In this document: positions 1 to 6,258 of the stretch, one piece after another
Numbering within the stretch: position 1 is the stretch's first letter
Layout of the letters: each line of letters opens with the position of its first letter
DNA from: Chlamydiae bacterium RIFCSPHIGHO2_12_FULL_49_9
GTDB taxonomy: Bacteria; Chlamydiota; Chlamydiia; Chlamydiales; SM23-39
DNA: 16,010 nt
Reading direction: 5' to 3'
Assembly: GCA_001794935.1 (NCBI GenBank)
Contig: MGLY01000079.1
Location: 2,494 to 18,503, forward strand
Notes under the pieces: model-generated
The model's input: only the letters and a program-made list of their open reading frames with translations
The model's database searches: none
Told to the model about the DNA's origin: nothing
Position numbers and translations under genes: made by a program

Positions 1-73
1 AGAATCAGGGCTAAAGTTCTGTTATTCTAAGGGGAAGCCAGCCATTGCCATCTCTGCCCTTAGACCACCCATC

Positions 74-223
74 TTATAGAAGACCGTGAATGAAGTCAAT
101 TTGGGTTTTTAGAAATCCCCGAAACCTGTCCCGATAATGCTTGGTTTTAAACTGCAAGTCATTTACGATCAAATGGTAGAGTCTAAAATACAGTCCCTCC
201 CCTCCCAAAATCTCCTTGCGCAT
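74..223 (-). CDS. Possible small protein, 49 aa (doubtful)
   Basis: This is a weak candidate. The minus-strand frame is open across the region upstream of the PPC-domain gene and ends in TAA at 74. From an ATG at 223 it would encode a basic 49-residue peptide ending DFIHGLL. An AAGGG lies about 10 nt before the ATG. The same frame stays open through the opposite strand of the PPC gene, so it may simply be shadow coding. It overlaps the proposed PPC promoter. I do not recognise the peptide. I list it because the rest of 1-268 holds nothing else that codes. Confidence 0.2.
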   Translation of the reverse strand: MRKEILGGEGLYFRLYHLIVNDLQFKTKHYRDRFRGFLKTQIDFIHGLL

Positions 224-244
224 TCTTTGGATATCCCTTAAGAT
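216..244 (+). promoter_or_regulatory. Candidate promoter of the PPC-domain operon
   Basis: TTGCGC (216-221) and TAAGAT (239-244) are separated by 17 nt, a sigma-70-like arrangement with moderate matches. Transcription would start near 251, about 18 nt before the ATG at 269. This fits a short leader for the three-gene operon. It is inferred from hexamer spacing only. Confidence 0.4.
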
Positions 245-268
245 CTCCGGGGGAACAGGCGGCTGGCG

Positions 269-718
269 ATGTATTATTCGAAATGTAATTTGGGGTTTGT
301 CCTTCGCATAGAGATCGGCGAAGAGATCCAAGAAGCTCTCAGGCAGTTTGCTGAAGCAGTGGGTCTCAAAGGCGCTTTTTATCATGGGATCGGCGCGCTC
401 ACCCAGGTTGAACTCGCCTTTTTTTGCAGAGATTCCAAGTCCTATGACCGGAAATTTTTCAATAGCGAATATGAGCTCGTCTCTCTGATCGGCAACTTGA
501 GCTCGGTAGACGGCTCTTATATCCCCCACACCCACGTCAGCCTGGGAGATAAACACTTCCACACTTTTTCAGGACATCTCGTCCGGGGCGTCGTCTCAGT
601 AACAGTTGAAATTCTCATTCAAACAGTTGATTTACACCTCACCCGAAAAGAGGATCCCGTGCTGCAGTACAAGGGGCTTGTTTCGGCCTCCCGCGTCCAC
701 CTTAAAATCGACAATTAA
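269..718 (+). CDS. PPC (DUF296) domain protein, 149 aa
   Basis: This is a single-domain PCC/PPC protein (DUF296), a family of small trimeric beta-sandwich proteins found alone in bacteria and fused to AT-hooks in plants. Visible hallmarks are the early GFVLRIEIGEEI strand-turn, GAFYHGIGAL at about 35-44, the GNLSSVDGSYIPHTHVSLGD core and HTFSGHLVRGVVSVTVEI. The histidines of HTH and GHL correspond to the conserved metal or ligand site. Length matches stand-alone bacterial members, so it looks complete. The start is the first in-frame ATG and the protein aligns from its first residues with the usual family start, although the Shine-Dalgarno sequence is weak. It is followed after 25 nt by a release-factor-like gene. 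The bacterial role is unsettled: DNA binding is suggested for the plant proteins, and no AT-hook is present here. Confidence 0.85.
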   Translation: MYYSKCNLGFVLRIEIGEEIQEALRQFAEAVGLKGAFYHGIGALTQVELAFFCRDSKSYDRKFFNSEYELVSLIGNLSSVDGSYIPHTHVSLGDKHFHTFSGHLVRGVVSVTVEILIQTVDLHLTRKEDPVLQYKGLVSASRVHLKIDN

Positions 719-743
719 TCCCTTCTTCTGCTTCAATGACATT

Positions 744-1136
744 ATGGAAAAAGATGATGAGCTCACCGCTCGCATGCAGCGCGTCGGTATTTTTGAGTCC
801 GAGCTCATAGAAAAGTTTGTCCTCGGCTCAGGCAGCGGAGGGCAAAAAATAAATAAGACCTCTTCCTGTGTCTATCTAAAGCACATTCCGAGCGGCATTG
901 AAGTCAAATGTCAGAAGACAAGATCGCGCGAGCTCAACCGGATGTATGCAAGACGAGAGCTTTGCGAAAAATTGGAAGAGCTTCTTTTTAAAGAAAAAAG
1001 TGAGAGGCAAAAAGAATTTGAAAAAATTCGGCGCCAAAAAAGGCGCAGGTCTCGCAAATCCAAAGAGAAAATGCTCGCTGCAAAGCGTCGCAGATCAGAG
1101 ACTAAAGAATTTCGACGAAGTCCTTCCGGGGAATGA
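744..1136 (+). CDS. Short GGQ release-factor-like protein (RF-1 domain), 130 aa
   Basis: It carries the peptidyl-tRNA hydrolase signature of class I release factors: GSGSGGQKINKTSS, with GGQ at residues 32-34. A long, very basic C-terminal helix-tail follows (RRQKRRRSRKSKEK and RRR further on). It lacks the stop-codon-reading domains of RF1/RF2. In both features it resembles ribosome-rescue factors of the ArfB/YaeJ and mitochondrial C12orf65 (mtRF-R) kind, in which the basic tail enters the empty mRNA channel and the GGQ releases the stalled peptide. The frame is open back to 606 inside the upstream gene, but ATG 744 leaves the canonical N-terminus. No strong Shine-Dalgarno precedes it, so translation may depend on the upstream gene. 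Its TGA overlaps the ATG of the pseudouridine synthase gene (ATGA). Which substrate (70S stall or split 50S) it acts on cannot be read from sequence. Confidence 0.85.
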   Translation: MEKDDELTARMQRVGIFESELIEKFVLGSGSGGQKINKTSSCVYLKHIPSGIEVKCQKTRSRELNRMYARRELCEKLEELLFKEKSERQKEFEKIRRQKRRRSRKSKEKMLAAKRRRSETKEFRRSPSGE

Positions 1137-1999
1137 CTCTTTCCTCTATACTATCCCCCGCTATGGAATACAAAATTGAATCCGAGATGCCCGCGCTGGA
1201 GGCCCTCCGCAAACTCTATCCGGAAAGCTCGCGTAGATCTTTGCAAAGCTGGTTGAAAGCCGGCCGCTTTTTTGTCGACGGCAAGCCGCTTCGACGGGAA
1301 AATGAAACTTTAGTCACAGGCCAAGTGATTCGCTCCCAAGATCACTTTCGCCCTTCAAAAATTCCCGGGCTGAAGGTTCTCTATCAGGATCGGTATTTCA
1401 TCGTCATCGATAAGCCGTCGGGGCTCTTAAGCGTTCCCCTGGATGAGGGAAAACAAAGCCGCCACGCGCTCGGACTTCTTCGACAAACTTTTGAGACAAA
1501 CCAAATTTTCGCAGTCCACCGCATCGACAGAGAAACGTCTGGCGTTCTTCTGTTTGCCAGGGGCAAAGAGTCTGAAGAGCGCTTCAAAAACATGTTTGAA
1601 AAACATGATTTGACAAGAGAGTACTATGCGATTGTCGAAGGGAGAGTTCAAGACCGCTCAGGGACTTGGGAAAATAGACTGTTAGAGCTCCCCTCCTTAC
1701 ATGTCGTTGTATCTCCTGAGGGGAAGGATGCGATCACTCATTACGAAGTCATTCGAAAGTCGGCCAAATATACTTATTTGAAACTCCGACTGGAGACGGG
1801 CCGCAAGCACCAGATCCGCGTTCATTGTCAAATGGCGGGCCATCCCGTCGTCGGAGATCAGCGCTACGGCGCTTCGGAAAACCCGCTTAAAAGACTCTGT
1901 CTTCACGCCTGTAAACTCGAATTCAAACATCCGTTCACTCAAAAATCGATGAGCTTTTCCGCCCCTCTTCCCGGAGTGTTCAGAGCTCTTGGCGCTTAA
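1133..1999 (+). CDS. RluA-family RNA pseudouridine synthase, 288 aa
   Basis: This enzyme isomerises specific uridines in rRNA or tRNA to pseudouridine. An S4-like RNA-binding segment spans about residues 18-75. The catalytic domain holds YFIVIDKPSGLLSVP (88-102), the family signature HRIDRETSG (129-137) with catalytic Asp132, and the late motif GRKHQIRVH (223-231). Length is normal for RluC/RluD/RluA-type enzymes. I kept the ATG at 1133 because it overlaps the preceding TGA as ATGA, suggesting translational coupling. An internal ATG at 1163 (MEYKIESE) would also give a full protein, and neither start has a strong Shine-Dalgarno. Which RNA position is modified cannot be told. The family assignment is secure and the subfamily is not. 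Confidence 0.93.
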   Translation: MTLSSILSPAMEYKIESEMPALEALRKLYPESSRRSLQSWLKAGRFFVDGKPLRRENETLVTGQVIRSQDHFRPSKIPGLKVLYQDRYFIVIDKPSGLLSVPLDEGKQSRHALGLLRQTFETNQIFAVHRIDRETSGVLLFARGKESEERFKNMFEKHDLTREYYAIVEGRVQDRSGTWENRLLELPSLHVVVSPEGKDAITHYEVIRKSAKYTYLKLRLETGRKHQIRVHCQMAGHPVVGDQRYGASENPLKRLCLHACKLEFKHPFTQKSMSFSAPLPGVFRALGA

Positions 2000-2016
2000 G
2001 GGGCTACCTCTCGGGG

Positions 2017-2045
2017 TTGTCAATTTTCCCCCCAGCACATATAAT
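2017..2045 (+). promoter_or_regulatory. Strong sigma-70-type promoter of the marC-family gene
   Basis: TTGTCA (2017-2022) and TATAAT (2040-2045) are exactly 17 nt apart: five of six and six of six matches to consensus. Transcription should begin near 2052, 20 nt before the TTG start at 2072. It is among the best-looking promoters in the window. CCCCA (2030-2034) and TGGGG (2046-2050) flank the -10 box as a 5-bp inverted repeat. Confidence 0.75.
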
Positions 2046-2071
2046 TGGGGTAGTTTCCTCGGAGATTCATT

Positions 2072-2707
2072 TTGGACTTTTCTCAATTCGTCAACCAATT
2101 CATCGCGCTTCTCGTCATCGCCAATCCTCTTTCTGCACTCCCTGCAGTATTGAGACTCACCCGCAATCAGACGCTTTTGGAAAAGCGGCAAACAGGGCTT
2201 ACCTGCGCTTTCGCAGTGGGCGTGATTTTGCTTATTTCGGTTTGGATTGGAAGCCCTCTTCTTTTGCTTCTCGGAATCAAACTTCCGGCCTTCCAAGTCG
2301 CGGGCGGCGTCGTGTTATTTATCTTGGCTCTTTCGATGTTGAATGCGGAAGAGAGCCCAATTAAACAAACCGTTGAAGAGGTCAAAGAGAGAAAAAGCGA
2401 GTCGGGAGCGATTGTGCCTCTAGCTATCCCCATTATTGCAGGACCCGGAGCGATCAGCTCGATCATCGTCGACGTCAATCAATTCCCTGGGCTGTTCAAT
2501 CAGATTGTGCTCAGCATCTCTGCGATCCTCGTGGCGCTTGTCATGGGGGTGATTTTGTATTTCTCAGCCAATTTGGAGAAAATGATCGGCTCTTCAGGGA
2601 TCAACGTCATCAACCGTTTGGGCGGATTGGTTTTGGCGGCGATCGCCATTCAAAGCCTCACCAATGGCGTGATGGGATTATTCCCTTTCCTTGCCCAAGC
2701 GCAATAG
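2072..2707 (+). CDS. marC: MarC-family integral membrane protein, 211 aa
   Basis: This is a polytopic inner-membrane protein of the MarC/UPF0056 family. Recognisable conserved stretches are NPLSALPAVLRLT near the N-terminus, FQVAGGVVLFILALSML, AIPIIAGPGAISSII in mid-protein, and NRLGGLVLAAIAIQSLTNGV near the end. About six hydrophobic segments are visible and a charged loop (SPIKQTVEEVKERKSES) separates the halves. The start is TTG at 2072: GGAG at 2061-2064 sits 7 nt upstream, a strong promoter ends at 2045, and no in-frame ATG is near. Length matches the family. MarC was once linked to multiple antibiotic resistance in E. coli but that link was not upheld, and the transported substrate is unknown. 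The gene ends 5 nt from the end of a convergent small gene. Confidence 0.9.
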   Translation: MDFSQFVNQFIALLVIANPLSALPAVLRLTRNQTLLEKRQTGLTCAFAVGVILLISVWIGSPLLLLLGIKLPAFQVAGGVVLFILALSMLNAEESPIKQTVEEVKERKSESGAIVPLAIPIIAGPGAISSIIVDVNQFPGLFNQIVLSISAILVALVMGVILYFSANLEKMIGSSGINVINRLGGLVLAAIAIQSLTNGVMGLFPFLAQAQ

Positions 2708-2712
2708 GCAAT

Positions 2713-2991
2713 CTATTTTGCAACCGGTTCGTGAAAATCGAAACGGAATTTAGCAGGTCCCGGTCTTCCTGCGGGAAGATACTCCATTTCCACCTCGAGT
2801 CGATAATTTCCCGTTTCAATAAGATAACCCATTTCCGTCCGAGCAATGCCCTCTATCGTTTCAGCGCTCCCAAGCCGCTCGTGGAGGCGTGAATCGGATA
2901 AAAGAGCCTGTATTTCTCGCACGCTCTCATAAAAAGGGGGAAGAACTGCGCAAAGAGGCGCAACAAAACAAAAAAGAGCTATTTTTATCAT
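2713..2991 (-). CDS. Small exported protein of unknown function, 92 aa
   Basis: The first ~17 residues (MIKIALFCFVAPLCAVL) form a short signal peptide or membrane anchor. The rest is soluble and mixed-charge, including SDSRLHERLGSAETIEGIAR and a C-terminal YRLEVEMEYLPAGRPGP. It is likely periplasmic or membrane-tethered. AGGGG at 3001-2997 lies 5 nt before the ATG, and a good promoter lies just upstream, so this is a real gene. I do not recognise the family. It is divergent from the MOMP-like gene through overlapping promoters and convergent with the marC-family gene. Confidence 0.75.
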   Translation of the reverse strand: MIKIALFCFVAPLCAVLPPFYESVREIQALLSDSRLHERLGSAETIEGIARTEMGYLIETGNYRLEVEMEYLPAGRPGPAKFRFDFHEPVAK

Positions 2992-3020
2992 AAAATCCCC
3001 TATGTTTTCCCGAAGAGCTT

Positions 3021-3049
3021 CTTATATATCTCTTGAAAGTTCAAGACAA
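3021..3049 (-). promoter_or_regulatory. Promoter of the small exported protein (minus strand)
   Basis: Read on the minus strand, TTGTCT (3049-3044) and TATAAG (3026-3021) are 17 nt apart. Transcription would start near 3014, about 23 nt before the ATG at 2991. Its -35 box lies between the two hexamers of the opposing MOMP-like promoter. Confidence 0.55.
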
Positions 3050-3061
3050 ATTTTCTATGTT
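3033..3061 (+). promoter_or_regulatory. Promoter of the MOMP-like gene
   Basis: TTGAAA (3033-3038) and TATGTT (3056-3061) are 17 nt apart. Transcription would begin near 3068, only about 16 nt before the ATG at 3084 and just ahead of the AGAGGG Shine-Dalgarno (3071-3076). The TTG at 3033 that could be read as a start codon is part of the -35 box, which argues for the downstream start. Confidence 0.6.
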
Positions 3062-3083
3062 CCCTTTAAAAGAGGGCGTTTTT

Positions 3084-4136
3084 ATGACATCAGTTTTTTC
3101 TCTTCGCTGCGCGCTTGCCGCCTGTATGTGTTTCGGCACATCTCTTTACTCAACAGCAAAAAAAACAGAAGAACCTCCCCCCTTTGACGCCGATCTTTTT
3201 AAACAAAACGTTCAGGTTATCTCCCCCAGCGTTGAATTTTTATACTGGGTTGTCCAAGAGAGCTGTCTCGACTATGCGCTCAAAATGCAGCACAGCGCTT
3301 GGGGCTCCACCGCCTCTTATGCTCAGGGAAGATATGAAACGGCAACCTATGACATCGATCCCGGCTTTAGACTTGGATTTAGCTTCTTCAGAGCTCCGAG
3401 ACTTTGGGAAATGAAATGGCAATACACGCGTCTTGGGGCCAGCGGTAAAAACAGCTCAAGCAAGCCATCGGCGAGCACCGAATATTTGACCGGCACCTGG
3501 CCGCAGATCCTGCCTGCGCCGCTCTCCGGCGCAACAAGCCACATCCACATGAACTACAACACATTCGACATGCTGATCGACCGCTACTTCATCCCCAACC
3601 CCCATCTCCGTCTAAGACTCATCGGCGGGGGCACGGTCGCATGGATCAATCAAGACTGGAAAGTGGACTATTTTGACGCAGCCCTTCGCTCGACAACGAT
3701 TCGAAACCGATGGAGATTCATCGGCGGCGGCTTAAAAATCGGCACCATGGTCGATTGGTATTGGACTGAAAACATCTATCTCACAGCGCTTGGAATGTCA
3801 GGAATTCTGATGGGGAGCTACCGAAATACTTCAAAACAGACGACAACCTACCAGCCCGCAGGCGATGACAATCCGACAGTTCCAATCCGAGACGCCATAT
3901 TGCGAGACACGCGCCCTGCTTTCACGATGCAAGGCATCTTTGGCCCCTCCTGGCAAAAAAACTTCAAAAATAACCGCGTGGAGGTTTTTGCAGGATATGA
4001 ACTCAACATCTGGTTCAATCTCCAAGAGATCTACCGCTCGACATCGGGAACTGCATCTGCCGCCAAAGAGACCTGGATCAACTCCAGCATGACAGCTCTT
4101 CAAGGGCTGACAACTCGCCTCACGGTAGATTTTTAG
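3084..4136 (+). CDS. MOMP-like outer-membrane beta-barrel protein, 350 aa
   Basis: It resembles the Legionella-type major outer membrane family (Legionella_OMP) that is expanded in Waddlia and some other chlamydiae. Evidence is a signal peptide (residues 1-25, likely cleaved after STA), the early barrel motif VEFLYWVVQESCLDYALK, many alternating aromatic/polar strands such as LRLRLIGGGTVAW and FIGGGLKIGTMVDWYW, and a terminal TVDF whose final Phe is the usual outer-membrane insertion signal. It probably forms a porin or adhesin. ATG 3084 is chosen because AGAGGG lies 7 nt upstream and the signal peptide starts there. The mature protein seems to contain a single cysteine (ESCLDY), so the disulfide cross-linking typical of classical chlamydial MOMP is not expected. 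The last 17 bp overlap the convergent hydrolase gene. Confidence 0.85.
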   Translation: MTSVFSLRCALAACMCFGTSLYSTAKKTEEPPPFDADLFKQNVQVISPSVEFLYWVVQESCLDYALKMQHSAWGSTASYAQGRYETATYDIDPGFRLGFSFFRAPRLWEMKWQYTRLGASGKNSSSKPSASTEYLTGTWPQILPAPLSGATSHIHMNYNTFDMLIDRYFIPNPHLRLRLIGGGTVAWINQDWKVDYFDAALRSTTIRNRWRFIGGGLKIGTMVDWYWTENIYLTALGMSGILMGSYRNTSKQTTTYQPAGDDNPTVPIRDAILRDTRPAFTMQGIFGPSWQKNFKNNRVEVFAGYELNIWFNLQEIYRSTSGTASAAKETWINSSMTALQGLTTRLTVDF

Positions 4137-5946
4137 GCTTTGCCCTAAAGGCCCCATACGGCTGGATCAGAAGAACTTCTTCCACCAGGTTGCGTTCCGG
4201 ATCCATGATAAACCGAACTGTGTAGCCAGTCATCGATTTGACAGTGAACTCATTTTCTCCGTGCGGCACGAGCTCATAGCAAGGCTGACCGGGGATGATC
4301 GCGGCAAGAGTTCGGTCTCGAAGAATGATCTCTACTGTGTAGCCATAGATCTCATAGTTTCCAACAAATTGGCGCAAATAGGCAGTAGTTGATAAAACCT
4401 CTGTGGGTTTGCGCTTATAGACAACATCATTTGCAGTCGGCTCAAATGGAATGGTCAGCTCAGCAATTTCCCCATCGATACTGTTGCGGAATGTGAATTT
4501 CATCCCCTCTAAAGAGATAATTAGATCTTGCGCCTCGTCCGATACGGTAAAGATATCGTAGTGCCAATGATCGAGCAAGCAGGCAATCCCATTGAATGTC
4601 GCGCGCAATTTGCCATCCACAAGATCAATATTGACCTTGCCGTAGCCCGGATGCTCGTATTCGCCTACATATTCCTCCAGAGCGTGAGAGGGGTTCGTTC
4701 CTTTTTTGCGCATCATATCTTCATGCGCTCTTTTTTCTTTCATCGTCTCCTGATATTTCCGGATCCCGTCAACCCCTTCCGCTAGCCAGTCAACGGAGGG
4801 AATATTCAAAATCTTGTCGATGATCTGGAGCGACAAATAGCGAGGCAGCGTCGTCAGATTTTTATTACAGAGGATGATGAGACCCACTTTTTCATGCGGC
4901 AAGAATCCGACGACAGAAGTAAATCCATCGACTCCACCGTCATGGCTCACATAGTAGTGCCCTTTATAAGAGAGAATCGCCCAACCGATGCCGTAAGCGT
5001 AGAGGAGGCTCTCTTTGCTCTCGGGAACGCCGGGGATAATGACCTGTGGAGAGTGCATTTCTTGCAGAGTCGATGGGCTAATGAGAATCTGGTCATTGAA
5101 AACGCCTCGATTCATCTGCATCTGGATCCATTGCGCCAAATCGTTTACACTCGAATTGATTGAACCTGCGGGCCCAATGACCGAGATGTTGCGGAAAGGA
5201 ATCCGCCTCAGCTGTTTTCCCCTTTCCAGGTAGGGATAAGAAAAATCGTGGGACTGCTGCATCGCGTCGATAGAAAAATTGGTATGGTTCATCCCAAGAG
5301 GCTTTAAAATCCTGCCAATCACAATCTCTTCCCAGGTTTTTCCAGTCATTTGCTCGATTGCGTAGCCGGCAGTCAAATACATGAGATTGTTATATTGATA
5401 TCTCTCTCTAATATCCAGGGAGGGCTCTAAAAATCGGAGTCTTTTCATCACCTCGAGCCGAGTCAAGGCAGAGTTGTACCACATGAAGTCATGGCGGGGC
5501 ATCCCGGTTCTATGAGTTAAAAGATCGCGAATTTTCAGATTTTGAGTCGCATATTGATCCCATAGGCGAAATTCAGGGAGAACATCGATCACAAATTCGT
5601 CCCAGGAAAGGAGCCCCTCATCGATCAATGATCCCACAATGAAGGCGGTGAATGCTTTTGTACAGGAACCAATGGCAAAAAGGGTGTCTGGCGTTACGGG
5701 GACTTTATTTTCCAGATCCCGGTAGCCGATTCCCTTGGCATAGACCAAATGTCCATCGACGATGACACCAATGCCAACGCCTGGCACTTGAAAATCGTCC
5801 AAAGCTTTGGCGACGACTTCATCAAACCCTTCCAAAGCATCCCGCGCAGCGGCTGCTTTTTTAGAAAGAGCGACACCGTCCGAAACGCCTGCCTGTAACA
5901 GAACCGGTAGGTAAAGGAGAAAAGAAAAAGCGATCTTTTTTAACAT
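4120..5946 (-). CDS. Secreted serine hydrolase of the beta-lactamase/PBP family, 608 aa
   Basis: A signal peptide (MLKKIAFSFLLYLPVLLQA) is followed by a class C beta-lactamase-like domain at about residues 38-370. It has all three active-site elements: S94-C-T-K97 (SxxK, nucleophile and base), Y185-N-N187 (YxN) and H335-D-G337 (the KTG-equivalent HxG box). The C-terminal ~200 residues (from YVGEYEHPGYGKVNI at about 425, and again from FVGNYEIYGYTVEI) form the beta-rich extension seen in this family (DUF3471-like), apparently as two related units. Members include esterases, D-amino peptidases and carboxypeptidases, so actual beta-lactam hydrolysis cannot be assumed. It should act in the periplasm or at the cell surface. 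The gene follows a DUF3096 peptide gene by 81 nt and overlaps the MOMP-like gene tail-to-tail by 17 bp. Confidence 0.88.
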   Translation of the reverse strand: MLKKIAFSFLLYLPVLLQAGVSDGVALSKKAAAARDALEGFDEVVAKALDDFQVPGVGIGVIVDGHLVYAKGIGYRDLENKVPVTPDTLFAIGSCTKAFTAFIVGSLIDEGLLSWDEFVIDVLPEFRLWDQYATQNLKIRDLLTHRTGMPRHDFMWYNSALTRLEVMKRLRFLEPSLDIRERYQYNNLMYLTAGYAIEQMTGKTWEEIVIGRILKPLGMNHTNFSIDAMQQSHDFSYPYLERGKQLRRIPFRNISVIGPAGSINSSVNDLAQWIQMQMNRGVFNDQILISPSTLQEMHSPQVIIPGVPESKESLLYAYGIGWAILSYKGHYYVSHDGGVDGFTSVVGFLPHEKVGLIILCNKNLTTLPRYLSLQIIDKILNIPSVDWLAEGVDGIRKYQETMKEKRAHEDMMRKKGTNPSHALEEYVGEYEHPGYGKVNIDLVDGKLRATFNGIACLLDHWHYDIFTVSDEAQDLIISLEGMKFTFRNSIDGEIAELTIPFEPTANDVVYKRKPTEVLSTTAYLRQFVGNYEIYGYTVEIILRDRTLAAIIPGQPCYELVPHGENEFTVKSMTGYTVRFIMDPERNLVEEVLLIQPYGAFRAKPKNLP

Positions 5947-5950
5947 AATA

Positions 5951-5979
5951 AGCCCCGTAATTTTTATGGGTGGGGGGCT
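5951..5979 (-). promoter_or_regulatory. Possible hairpin in the leader of the serine hydrolase
   Basis: AGCCCC (5951-5956) and GGGGCT (5974-5979) can pair into a 6-bp GC-rich stem with a 17-nt loop. In the minus-strand transcript the 3' arm contains the GGGG nearest the hydrolase ATG at 5946, so pairing could mask the ribosome site. It has no U-run and is not a good terminator. The role is inferred. Confidence 0.3.
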
Positions 5980-6027
5980 ATCTTACAGATCGCTCGGGAA
6001 AATGACAACAACTTCGTTGAAACTTCT

Positions 6028-6162
6028 CTATGAAACCAGCCCGAGAATTCCCATCAAGATCAGATAGATCGCAACGATGTAGTTTAAGATCCTCGGGTAC
6101 ACCAGGATCAAAATGCCGGCAATAATAGAAACAATGGGAGCAATGGTCATGTGCATCATCAT
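6028..6162 (-). CDS. DUF3096-family small membrane protein, 44 aa
   Basis: This is a very short protein made almost entirely of two hydrophobic helices joined at YPRILNY: TIAPIVSIIAGILILV and YIVAIYLILMGILGLV. The pattern P-R-x-L-N-Y-I-V-A-I-Y-L-I matches the DUF3096 family of tiny bacterial membrane proteins, whose function is unknown. The ATG at 6162 is preferred over an in-frame start at 6210 because AAGGTG lies 5-6 nt upstream and the longer form adds unrelated basic residues. It is transcribed divergently from brnQ through a shared -35 element and precedes the serine hydrolase by 81 nt, so the two may be co-transcribed. Confidence 0.72.
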   Translation of the reverse strand: MMMHMTIAPIVSIIAGILILVYPRILNYIVAIYLILMGILGLVS

Positions 6163-6181
6163 GTGACACCTTTTTATTTTC

Positions 6182-6210
6182 CTATTAACACTCTCTCTAA
6201 ATGGTTGCAA
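6182..6210 (-). promoter_or_regulatory. Promoter of the DUF3096 gene, sharing the brnQ -35 box
   Basis: On the minus strand TTGCAA (6210-6205) and TAATAG (6187-6182) are 17 nt apart. The -35 hexamer is its own reverse complement and is the same six bases used by the brnQ promoter. Transcription would begin near 6175, just ahead of the AAGGTG ribosome site. Confidence 0.5.
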
Positions 6211-6233
6211 TAAAGAATCCCATTCTTTAAAAT
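6205..6233 (+). promoter_or_regulatory. Promoter of brnQ
   Basis: TTGCAA (6205-6210) and TAAAAT (6228-6233) are 17 nt apart; the -10 matches five of six consensus bases. Transcription would start near 6240, 19 nt before the ATG at 6259. The spacer is filled by a perfect inverted repeat. Confidence 0.6.
6211..6229. promoter_or_regulatory. Probable operator: 19-bp inverted repeat in the brnQ promoter
   Basis: TAAAGAATCCCATTCTTTA has perfect 8-bp arms (6211-6218 and 6222-6229) around CCC. It lies exactly between the -35 and -10 boxes of brnQ and touches the shared -35 box. This is the classic place for a dimeric repressor to block RNA polymerase. The regulator is not encoded nearby and cannot be named. 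Confidence 0.55.
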
Positions 6234-6258
6234 AATTTCACAATTTTTGAAGAGCTGT

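Noticed and set aside
27..63. Inverted repeat CTAAGGG / CCCTTAG as a terminator
   Set aside because: Arms are only 7 bp with a 23-nt loop and no U-run.
224..562. Minus-strand frame antisense to the PPC-domain gene
   Set aside because: It mirrors a clear DUF296 coding frame; only the part beyond the PPC start (74-223) was kept, as a doubtful gene.
606..743. Longer N-terminus for the GGQ protein
   Set aside because: It lies mostly within the PPC gene in another frame; the RF-like similarity only begins after ATG 744.
1697..2296. 199-codon minus-strand frame across the RluA/marC junction
   Set aside because: It opposes two well-supported genes and the marC promoter, and its translation is charged and low in family-like pattern.
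3033..3083. TTG start adding 17 residues to the MOMP-like protein
   Set aside because: The TTG is part of the predicted -35 box, no Shine-Dalgarno precedes it, and the signal peptide begins at ATG 3084.
3108..3125. Lipobox-like LAAC in the MOMP-like signal peptide
   Set aside because: Only about five hydrophobic residues separate it from Arg8, too few for a lipoprotein signal; a standard cleavage site follows at STA.
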